A stretch of 64,000 bases of DNA from Gp6-AA40 sp035293405 (GTDB lineage Bacteria > Acidobacteriota > Vicinamibacteria > Vicinamibacterales > UBA2999): the NCBI GenBank assembly GCA_035293405.1, contig DATDOE010000098.1:1-64000 (forward strand). Reading direction: 5' to 3'. The notes under the pieces are model-generated. The model saw nothing but the letters and a program-made list of their open reading frames with translations, was not told the origin of the DNA and ran no database searches. The translations under genes were made by a program, and so were the position numbers. This document shows positions 16,772 to 23,848 of the stretch, piece after piece; the first letter of the stretch is position 1, and each line of letters starts with the position of its first letter.

Positions 16772-17970
16772 ACACGAGGATTCGTATCGGCATCGCGGTC
16801 GTGGTGGTGGCCGCGCTGGCTGCGGGTGTGTGGTGGTGGTCGAGCATCGGCCGCGAATCGACCGACGATGCCCAGGTGGATGCTGGTGTGACGCCGATCG
16901 CCTCGCGCGTCGGAGGGACCGTGCTGCGCGTGATGGTCGCGGACAATCAGCCGGTCGAGGCGGGCACGGTCCTGGTCGAGATCGATCCGCGTGACTATCA
17001 GGTGGCGCTCGAGCACGCGCGCGCGGAGCTCGCGGATGCCGAGGCCTCGGCGGCAGCAGCCCGCGCCGGCGTGCCGATTACATCCACCACGACGACGAGC
17101 AATGTGGCCACGGCCACCGGCGGCGTGGCGCAGACCGCCTCGGGAGTCATCGAGGCCGAACAGGCGATCGAGGTGGCGAAGGCGAAGCTCACCACCGCGC
17201 AAGCGCGCCAGCGTGAGGCGGCCGCCAACGCCACCAAATCCGTTCGGGACGTCGAACGGTTCAAACCCCTGCTGGCGAAGGACGAGATCGCGCAGCAGCA
17301 GTTCGATGCGGCCGTTGCCGCAGCTGCCGCGGCAACGGCTGCCGCCGATTCCGCCGCCGCGCAGGTGCTCGAAGCGGAGCTCGACATTCGCGTGGCGCAG
17401 AGCCGCCTGGTGCAGGCACACGCCAGGGTGCAGCAGGCATCCGCGGAATTGCTCACGGCACAAACCGCGCCCGATCAGGTGAAGGTCACGAAGGCGCGCG
17501 CCGCCGCTGCCGACGCACACGTCATGCAGGCGCAGGCGGTGGTGAAACAGGCGGAGATCAACCTCGAATACGCGACGGTGAAGGCTCCGGTCAAAGGGAC
17601 CGTCAGCCGGAAGAGCGTGGAGATCGGCCAGCTGATTCAACAGGGACAGCCGCTGATGACGCTGATCCCCCTGGACCGCGTGTGGGTCACCGCCAACTTC
17701 AAGGAGACGCAGGTCGAGCACATGCGCCCCGGGCAGCCGGTCACGATCAAGGTCGATGCGTACGGCGGAAGGAAGTTCGCAGGGAAGGTCGAAAGCCTTG
17801 CCGCCGCTACCGGCGCCCGCTTCAGCCTCTTGCCGCCCGACAACTCGACCGGCAACTACGTCAAGGTCGTGCAGCGTGTCCCTGTGCGCATCGCCCTCAA
17901 TCAGGGCCAGGATCCTGAGCATCTGCTGCGGCCCGGCATGTCGGTGGTGCCGACCGTCGATACGAGGTAA
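16768..17970 (+). CDS. HlyD/EmrA family membrane fusion protein
   Basis: 400 aa. N-terminal anchor (IRIGIAVVVVAALAAGVWWW), biotinyl-lipoyl half motifs (VTPIASRVGGTVLRVMVADNQPVEAGTVL split across residues 40-72, and TVKAPVKGTVSRKSVEIGQL near 270-290), and a long Ala-rich coiled coil between them (about 85-260). This is the EmrA-like adaptor joining the MFS pump to TolC. It starts within the TolC stop (ATGA), so the two are coupled. A heptamer-repeat element separates it from the MFS gene. Confidence 0.93.
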   Translation: MNTRIRIGIAVVVVAALAAGVWWWSSIGRESTDDAQVDAGVTPIASRVGGTVLRVMVADNQPVEAGTVLVEIDPRDYQVALEHARAELADAEASAAAARAGVPITSTTTTSNVATATGGVAQTASGVIEAEQAIEVAKAKLTTAQARQREAAANATKSVRDVERFKPLLAKDEIAQQQFDAAVAAAAAATAAADSAAAQVLEAELDIRVAQSRLVQAHARVQQASAELLTAQTAPDQVKVTKARAAAADAHVMQAQAVVKQAEINLEYATVKAPVKGTVSRKSVEIGQLIQQGQPLMTLIPLDRVWVTANFKETQVEHMRPGQPVTIKVDAYGGRKFAGKVESLAAATGARFSLLPPDNSTGNYVKVVQRVPVRIALNQGQDPEHLLRPGMSVVPTVDTR

Positions 17971-17974
17971 TGCG

Positions 17975-18062
17975 AAATGCAAAATGCAAAATGCAAAAAC
18001 CGAAACTGAATGCCGGACGCGAGGGGTCTCTTTTTTTGCATTTTGACTTTTGCATTTTGAAT
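17975..18062. repeat. Heptamer-periodic inverted repeat (AAAATGC family)
   Basis: Left part: AAATGC-AAAATGC-AAAATGC-AAAA (17975-17999). Right part: GCATTTT-GACTTTT-GCATTTT-GA (18038-18060), roughly the inverse complement. The units have a 7-nt period and are AT-rich against a GC-rich background. A transcript would fold into a long AU-rich hairpin between the emrA-like and emrB-like genes. Similar 7-nt arrays occur at 23717-23848 and 55578-55641. Confidence 0.75.
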
Positions 18063-18073
18063 TACAAACCCCA

Positions 18074-19624
18074 GTGACAGATCGCCCGGTCGTCAACCCT
18101 TGGATCGTCGCCGTCGCCGTCATGTTCGCCACCTTCATGGAGGTGCTGGACACGACCGTGGTGAACGTGTCGCTGCCGCACATCGCGAGCAGCATGTCGG
18201 CGACGACCGAGGAAGCGACGTGGGCGCTCACCTCGTACCTGGTGGCCAACGCGATCATCCTGCCGATGACGGGCTGGCTCTCGAGCCGCTTCGGCCGCAA
18301 GAACCTGCTGATGGCGTCGACGGCGGGCTTTACGCTGGCCTCCTTCCTGTGCGGCGCCGCGCCCAACCTGGCGTCCCTGGTGATCTTCCGCATCATCCAG
18401 GGTGCAACCGGCGGCGCGCTGCAGCCGCTCTCGCAGGCCGTGCTCCTCGAGTCCTTCAAGCCGGAAGAGCGAGGCCGGGCCATGGGCTTCTGGGGTCTGG
18501 GGATCGTCGTGGCGCCGATCTTCGGTCCGGTCTTCGGCGGCTGGCTCACCGAGAACTACAGCTGGCGCTGGGTGTTCTACATCAACCTGCCGGTCGGGAT
18601 TGCCGCGCTCATCATGACGCGCCTCTACGTCTTCGACCCGGCCTACCTGAAGCGCGAGTCGCGCGGCATCGACTACTGGGGCATGGGCATGCTGATCGTC
18701 GGCATCGGCGCCCTGCAGTTCGTCCTCGACAAGGGGCAGCAGGCGGACTGGTTCGCCTCCACGATGATCACGTCGCTGGCGATCATCTCGGCGGTCACGC
18801 TGGTCGTGCTCATCTTCTATCAGCTGCGCGCGAGCCATCCGATCATCGATCTGCGCCTGTTCACCGATCGCACCTACTCGGTCGGCGTGTTCCTCATGAC
18901 GGTGCTGGGCTTCGTGCTGTACGGCAGCCTCGTGCTGCTGCCGATCATGCTGCAGACGCTCTACGGCTACTCGTCGCTGGCGGCGGGGGAGGCGATGGCG
19001 CCGCGCGGCATTGGGTCGCTGTTCATGATGCCCCTGGTCGGCGTCCTCACCGGCTGGGTGGACGCGAGAAAGCTGCTGATGCTGGGGCTGGGCATCGGCG
19101 GCGTGACGATGCTCTGGCTCGGGCAGCTCAATCTGAACGCCGGCTACTGGGACATCTTCTGGCCGCAGCTCCTGCAGGGCGCCGGCATGTCGCTGCTCTT
19201 CGTGCCGCTCACCACCGTGTCGATGGCCACGATCGCCCCGGAGCGCATGGGCTACGCGACCAGCCTGTTCAATCTCATGCGGAACATCGGCGGAGGTGTT
19301 GGCATCGCGGTCACCGGGACGATGCTCGCCCGGCGGCGGCAGCTGTTCGGGGCCGTGCTCGGTGAGCACGTCACCATCTTCGACGCGACGACGCAGAGCG
19401 TGATCGCGCAGTTGAAAGCCGGCTTCATGGCCCGCGGCGCCGATGCGATGACCGCCACCAACCAGGCGTATGTCGTGCTCGCGGGGATGGTGCAGCGGCA
19501 GGCGGCGATGGTGGCGTTCGTGACCATCTACCGCCTGCTCGGCATCCTCTTCCTGATCATGATTCCGCTCGTGCTGATCATGAGGAAGCCGAAGGGCCGG
19601 TCGAAGCCCGTGGCGACAGAATAG
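18074..19624 (+). CDS. DHA2 family MFS multidrug exporter (EmrB/QacA type)
   Basis: 516 aa from GTG 18074. About 14 hydrophobic segments. Seen: motif C-region and family signatures LDTTVVNVSLPHIA near the first helix, GWLSSRFGRKN (motif A), and RIIQGATGGALQPLSQA (motif B). With the preceding adaptor and TolC genes it forms a tripartite proton-driven drug exporter. A TTG at 18050 opens the frame earlier, but lies inside the heptamer repeat, so GTG 18074 is preferred. Confidence 0.93.
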   Translation: MTDRPVVNPWIVAVAVMFATFMEVLDTTVVNVSLPHIASSMSATTEEATWALTSYLVANAIILPMTGWLSSRFGRKNLLMASTAGFTLASFLCGAAPNLASLVIFRIIQGATGGALQPLSQAVLLESFKPEERGRAMGFWGLGIVVAPIFGPVFGGWLTENYSWRWVFYINLPVGIAALIMTRLYVFDPAYLKRESRGIDYWGMGMLIVGIGALQFVLDKGQQADWFASTMITSLAIISAVTLVVLIFYQLRASHPIIDLRLFTDRTYSVGVFLMTVLGFVLYGSLVLLPIMLQTLYGYSSLAAGEAMAPRGIGSLFMMPLVGVLTGWVDARKLLMLGLGIGGVTMLWLGQLNLNAGYWDIFWPQLLQGAGMSLLFVPLTTVSMATIAPERMGYATSLFNLMRNIGGGVGIAVTGTMLARRRQLFGAVLGEHVTIFDATTQSVIAQLKAGFMARGADAMTATNQAYVVLAGMVQRQAAMVAFVTIYRLLGILFLIMIPLVLIMRKPKGRSKPVATE

Positions 19625-19634
19625 CCGCCGTAGT

Positions 19635-19652
19635 GTCCGGCTTCAGCCGGAC
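19635..19652. repeat. TTCA-loop palindromic repeat, single copy
   Basis: GTCCGGC-TTCA-GCCGGAC, preceded by GTAGT exactly as in copy 2 at 11478-11495 but with the central stem pair inverted (compensatory change). It lies 11 nt after the MFS stop. A 12-nt direct duplication (GCTCCATGGCTT twice) follows at about 19655-19678. Confidence 0.7.
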
Positions 19653-19682
19653 CGGCTCCATGGCTTGCTCCATGGCTTGGTG

Positions 19683-19720
19683 TTGACAGTCGACACCATC
19701 AGCGGTTAGTGTCGTCTGTC
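19683..19720 (+). promoter_or_regulatory. padR promoter with inverted-repeat operator
   Basis: TTGACA (19683-19688) is followed after 18 bp by TAGTGT (19707-19712), a good -35/-10 pair 14 nt before ATG 19727. GACAGTCGACAC (19685-19696) and GTGTCGTCTGTC (19709-19720) are inverted repeats, 11 of 12 matching, one overlapping each promoter element. This placement fits autorepression by the PadR protein encoded immediately downstream. Confidence 0.65.
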
Positions 19721-19726
19721 GATACC

Positions 19727-20062
19727 ATGGCCCGGCCTCCTGTCCCCGATCTTCTGCCCGGCACGCTCGACCTGCTCATCCTCCGGACGCTGCAGACCGG
19801 CACGCTGCACGGCTGGGCGATCTCGGAGCGCATCCAGCAGATCTCCCAGGACGTCCTGCAGATCTACCAGGGCTCGCTCTACCCGGCGCTCCATCGCCTC
19901 GAGCACAAGGGCTGGATCGACGCCGAGTGGAGCATCTCGGAGCTGGGCCGGCGCGCGAAGTACTACAAGCTCACCCCCGCCGGACGCCGGCAACTGGCCG
20001 TCGAAGCCGGCGAATGGGAGCGCATGTCGGCGGCCATCGCGCGCGTGATGAAGCTGGCCTGA
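19727..20062 (+). CDS. PadR family transcriptional regulator
   Basis: 111 aa from ATG 19727 (MARPPVPDLLPGTLDLLIL). Winged-helix PadR signature: LLPGTLDLLILRTLQTG, HGWAISERIQQ, YQGSLYPALHRLEHKGWI, and KYYKLTPAGRRQL. It is followed 4 nt later by an ADOP permease, the standard Acidobacteriota arrangement in which PadR controls the permease in response to an unknown ligand. The ATG is chosen over a GTG at 19709, which lies inside the operator. Confidence 0.93.
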   Translation: MARPPVPDLLPGTLDLLILRTLQTGTLHGWAISERIQQISQDVLQIYQGSLYPALHRLEHKGWIDAEWSISELGRRAKYYKLTPAGRRQLAVEAGEWERMSAAIARVMKLA

Positions 20063-20066
20063 GCGC

Positions 20067-22730
20067 ATGACGCTCCGCGATCTGTTCCTCCGCGTCCGCG
20101 CACTCGTCGCTCCTCGCCGCGTCGAACGCGAGCTCGACGAGGAGCTCGCGTTTCATCTCGAGCGCGAGACGCAGAAGCACCTCGCGGACGGCCTGAGCCC
20201 TGCGGACGCTCGCACCCAGGCGCTGGCCCGCTTCGGCTCGGTGTTGCTTGCGGCCGACCAGTGCCGCGACGCTCGCGGCACCGCCTTCGTCGATACCCTG
20301 GTGCGCGACATCCTCTACGCATTCCGCACGTTCCGGCGCGCGCCCCTTACGGCCCTCACCATCGTGGCGACGGTGGCACTGGGCCTGGGGCTGATCACGG
20401 TCGTGTTCACGATTTACGACATCGCGTTTCTTCGCCGCGATGCGGTGCGGAGCCCGCACGAGCTGTTTGCCGTGGAACGGCCGGCGGCTCCCGGCACAGA
20501 CGAGCAGCTGCCGTTCACGCAGTCCGACTACGAGGCGATCCGCAGCGAGACCAGCGTGTTCACCGATGCCTTCGCCATGCTGCGCGCCGTCCGGACGCGC
20601 AGCGAGGGCCGCCCGCTGATCGGCGCCCTCGTCACTGGAAACTTCTTCCAGGTGCTGGGGGTCCGGGCGGTACTCGGCCGCCCGCTGACGCCTGATGACG
20701 ACGAGCGCGCCGCCGGCCGGCCGGTGATCGTGCTCAGTCATCGGGGGTGGAACAAGCTGTTCGCAGGCGATCCGTTGGTGGTCGGCCGCAACCTTCGCGT
20801 CAACGGACTGCCGTACGAGATCGTCGGCGTCATGCCCGACGGCTTTCGAGGGCTCGGCATCGGCCCGCCCGACTACTGGGCGCCACTCGCGCTCGCCGGA
20901 CGATTCCGCGATCACTATGCAGGGAGGCCGGACGAGATCCCCGTCGACGTCGTCGGGCGGCTGAAGCCGGGGGTATCGCCGGAGTCCGCGACGGCCGCAC
21001 TCACAGTGTGGGCGTCGGGACGAATCGATCTCGAGACGATTCCCGGACGTCCTGCTGCCATCAGGCTGAGACCGAGACAAGGGACATCCCCAGACGATGC
21101 GCGCGAGGCGCTGCTGGTCTTCTCGCCGATCTTCTTTGCCTTCGGTCTGATCCTGATGATCGGATGCGCCAATGTCGCCAACCTGCAACTGGCACGCGGT
21201 GTCTCGCGCCAGCGTGAGATCGGCATTCGGCTGTCGCTCGGAGCCTCGCGCCGGCGCATCATCCGGCAGCTCCTCACCGAAAGCCTCCTCCTTGCGCTCG
21301 CCGCGGCCGCATGCGGCCTTGCCGCCTCGCGGCTGTTTCTCGAGGGTGCGGTCTATGCGGCGGCGACGACGATGCCGCCAGAGCTCGCGGATCAGCTCAG
21401 CATCGGCGCGCCAGCCGCGGACTGGCGGGTACTGGTGTTCCTGGTGGCAGGCGCCGTAGTCTCGACGCTGTTCTTCGGACTCGTCCCGGCGTTGCAGGCG
21501 ACGCGCCTCGAACTGGTGCGGACGATGCGCGGCGAAGTGACGAAGGACGCACGGCCGGGGCGCGCACGGCACGCGCTGATCGCCGTTCAGGTCGGTGCAT
21601 CGGCCCTGCTGCTGATCTGCGCCGCGATATTTCTGCGAGGCGCTTTGGCTGCCGCAACCGTGAATCCGGGCGTGCGGACGAGTGACACGTTGATGGTGTT
21701 TATCGTCAACGAGGCACGGCGCGCCGCGCTGCTCCAGGCGGTAATGACTCATCCCCGGGTGACGGCGGTGGCCGCGTCATCGCAGCGGACTCTCGCCGTG
21801 GCGGAGACGTCAAGTCGAGCACCGGTCGACCTGATCGCCGTGTCGCCGGAATACTTCACTGTGCTCGACATCGATGTCATCAGAGGCCGCGGCTTTACTC
21901 AGGCGGAACGCACCGCGGAGTCGGGCGTCGCGGTCGTGACCGAAACCGTCGCACGCCGGTTCTGGCCGAACCGCGACGCCGTCGGGCAGGTGGTGCGCCT
22001 CCAGGCTCAGAGATCGGACTCGGCGGCTGCACCGCTCTCGTCCGCCGACACGCGCGGCGCGAAGGCGGAGCCATCGCGCGCGTACACGGTCGTCGGCGTC
22101 GTGCGCGATGTGGGCGGCCCCCTCGCGTCCGACTTCTTCCCGTCGTCGGGGGTGTACGTGCCGACAGGCCCCGAAAGCCCGGGGACGTCGCTGACGCTCC
22201 GCGTCCGCGGCGACCTGGAGCAGACGCGCCAGGCGCTGCTCGAAGATCTCACGAGAGTCGATCCCGGGCTGGGCCAGATCAACTCCATGCGGACCCTTGC
22301 CGGAATGCAGGCATACATCCTGCGAATCGCCTTCTGGGTGGCCGTCGTACTTGGAGGGCTGGCGCTCGTGCTGACGGTGTCGGGCCTGTTCAGCGTCCTG
22401 TCGTACATCGTCGAGCAGCGCGCGAAGGATATCGGCGTGCGCATGGCGCTGGGCGCGACCACGAGCAATGTCGCAGGGCTGGTGCTGTCACAATCGCTCC
22501 GCCCGGTCGGTATCGGCCTCGCGGCCGGTGGTGGCCTGGCCGCGGCGCTGGCCATCGTCCTGATGGCCACGCCAGCCGCCTCGGAGATCGGACGCCTCGT
22601 CCATGTCTTCGATCCCGTGGCGTATGCCGCGAGCCTGCTCGTTATCGTCACGTCATGCGTGCTGGCCGCGTCAGTTCCCGCCTGGCGCGCCGCTCATGTC
22701 GATCCGATCGCGACGCTCAGAAAGGACTGA
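20067..22730 (+). CDS. ADOP family ABC transporter permease (FtsX/MacB type)
   Basis: 887 aa. The N-terminal ADOP helical segment (RVERELDEELAFHLERET...HLADGLSPADARTQALARFG) is followed by two MacB_PCD-FtsX units. Membrane segments lie near 100-120, 350-400 and 440-470, with a repeat of the FtsX fold in the C-terminal half (GVRMALGATTSNVAGLVLSQ). It ends in the family-typical PAWRAAHVDPIATLRKD. These 'Acidobacterial duplicated orphan permeases' lack a linked ATPase gene, as here. Export or mechanotransmission substrates are unknown. The last 60 nt overlap a convergent gene. Confidence 0.92.
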   Translation: MTLRDLFLRVRALVAPRRVERELDEELAFHLERETQKHLADGLSPADARTQALARFGSVLLAADQCRDARGTAFVDTLVRDILYAFRTFRRAPLTALTIVATVALGLGLITVVFTIYDIAFLRRDAVRSPHELFAVERPAAPGTDEQLPFTQSDYEAIRSETSVFTDAFAMLRAVRTRSEGRPLIGALVTGNFFQVLGVRAVLGRPLTPDDDERAAGRPVIVLSHRGWNKLFAGDPLVVGRNLRVNGLPYEIVGVMPDGFRGLGIGPPDYWAPLALAGRFRDHYAGRPDEIPVDVVGRLKPGVSPESATAALTVWASGRIDLETIPGRPAAIRLRPRQGTSPDDAREALLVFSPIFFAFGLILMIGCANVANLQLARGVSRQREIGIRLSLGASRRRIIRQLLTESLLLALAAAACGLAASRLFLEGAVYAAATTMPPELADQLSIGAPAADWRVLVFLVAGAVVSTLFFGLVPALQATRLELVRTMRGEVTKDARPGRARHALIAVQVGASALLLICAAIFLRGALAAATVNPGVRTSDTLMVFIVNEARRAALLQAVMTHPRVTAVAASSQRTLAVAETSSRAPVDLIAVSPEYFTVLDIDVIRGRGFTQAERTAESGVAVVTETVARRFWPNRDAVGQVVRLQAQRSDSAAAPLSSADTRGAKAEPSRAYTVVGVVRDVGGPLASDFFPSSGVYVPTGPESPGTSLTLRVRGDLEQTRQALLEDLTRVDPGLGQINSMRTLAGMQAYILRIAFWVAVVLGGLALVLTVSGLFSVLSYIVEQRAKDIGVRMALGATTSNVAGLVLSQSLRPVGIGLAAGGGLAAALAIVLMATPAASEIGRLVHVFDPVAYAASLLVIVTSCVLAASVPAWRAAHVDPIATLRKD

Positions 22731-23738
22731 GGATGTGGCCGGTAGGCCGGGCGCGATGATCTCCGCGGCCGGCGACTCGGGCCACCGCGGCGCGGGCGCG
22801 GCCGTGTACGCCGCGTGGGCGAGCTTCGACTGGAAGAGCGCGGTCTGCGACGCCATGAACTGCAGCTTCAGCAGGAGCCGGGCGAGCACGTAGAGCTGTC
22901 CGGCCAGGAACACGAGCCAGATCGAGAGGCCCGCGCCTGGCGCAACGAGCGCCCACACCGCGATGAGCGCGAGGAACGTCACCCCATTGAGCGCATACAA
23001 CCCGATCGTTGAGCCCGGGTGCCGCCAGATGAAGCGGATGGCGGCCGCGAGCGCGCCGATCGCGCTGCGCCTGTCCTCGACGACGAGCCGTATCCTGGCG
23101 TAGTCGAAGATCAGGTTCGTGAACACGAGTACCAACCCGAACCCTGCGTAGAGTCCGACACGCAGGAGGAACACGTTGCGCTCGATGCTCGAGCCGCGGG
23201 TCTGATCGACGTACCACTCGTCGAAGAGCCAGGGGTGGACGTAGGCGAACAGCCACCAGTACACGATTCCCGACACCGCGCCGAGGCGAAGCAGCCGGAA
23301 GGCGTTGAACCCGCACGCCGCGAAGAACCCGTGCGCGTGGGTGGGCCGCTGCCGCGCGTAGCGGTCGATGACGCCGCCGGCAAGCAGCGTCCAGCCGGCG
23401 AGATACAGCGCGAGCGCGCCCGCTACCAGGGCGATTCGCCCCCGGCCATCAAGGATGCCGCTGACGCTGTCGAGGGTGGTGGCGAAGCCGATGATCGTGG
23501 GCGAGAAGGTCCGGCCCAGGCCCGTCGCCTGCGAGGTGAACTCCTGCCACCAGTCGTAGTTCACGCCGCTGGCCACGCTGGAGGCCACCAGGCTGCTGCC
23601 CAGGTGCGTCTGCAGCACGCCGCGCATCGTGATCGCCAGCGGCAGCGCCAGGAGGAAGGTGAGCGCGAATGCACCGGTCGCCAGCGCTGGCGCCCTGAGC
23701 ACTCGGCGCCATCCGTTGCTCCAACTCCCAACTCCCAA
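22671..23738 (-). CDS. Multi-pass membrane protein of unknown function, 5' end in repeat array
   Basis: About 355 aa from a TTG at 23738. Six or so membrane segments, including ATGAFALTFLLALPLAI, FGLVLVFTNLIFDYARIRLV and TFLALIAVWALVAPGAGLSI. The conserved-looking body begins GWRRVLRAP. The start is uncertain because the 5' end runs into the GGGAGTT heptamer array at 23717-23848; a GTG at 23702 is an alternative. The open frame extends to 23852 as GSWELGV-type repeats, probably not real coding. It may follow the M1 peptidase gene in one transcript. Confidence 0.65.
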   Translation of the reverse strand: MGVGSWSNGWRRVLRAPALATGAFALTFLLALPLAITMRGVLQTHLGSSLVASSVASGVNYDWWQEFTSQATGLGRTFSPTIIGFATTLDSVSGILDGRGRIALVAGALALYLAGWTLLAGGVIDRYARQRPTHAHGFFAACGFNAFRLLRLGAVSGIVYWWLFAYVHPWLFDEWYVDQTRGSSIERNVFLLRVGLYAGFGLVLVFTNLIFDYARIRLVVEDRRSAIGALAAAIRFIWRHPGSTIGLYALNGVTFLALIAVWALVAPGAGLSIWLVFLAGQLYVLARLLLKLQFMASQTALFQSKLAHAAYTAAPAPRWPESPAAEIIAPGLPATSSVLSERRDRIDMSGAPGGN

Positions 23739-23848
23739 GACTCTCAACTCCCAACTCCCAACTCCCAACTCCCAACTCCCAACCCGAACACCGAGCCAAC
23801 TCCCAACCCTCAAAGACCACGAACCACGAACCAAGAACCAAGAACTAG
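23717..23848. repeat. Heptamer tandem repeat array (CAACTCC and CGAACCA/AGAACCA units)
   Basis: On the plus strand, CAACTCC units with a 7-nt period are repeated about nine times with interruptions (23721-23805). They are followed by ACCACGA-ACCACGA-ACCAAGA-ACCAAGA (about 23816-23845). The array fills the whole gap between the M1 peptidase stop and the downstream membrane protein and intrudes into the latter's 5' end. It resembles the short tandemly repeated sequences known in cyanobacteria. Confidence 0.85.

Noticed and set aside
18062..19369. 435-aa minus-strand open frame opposite the MFS exporter
   Set aside because: Gln/His/Arg-rich composition typical of antisense frames in GC-rich DNA.
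23717..23848. Open frame reading GSWELGV-type residues at the 5' end of the membrane protein gene
   Set aside because: It is the translation of a 7-nt DNA repeat and lacks conserved character, so it was left out of the gene.
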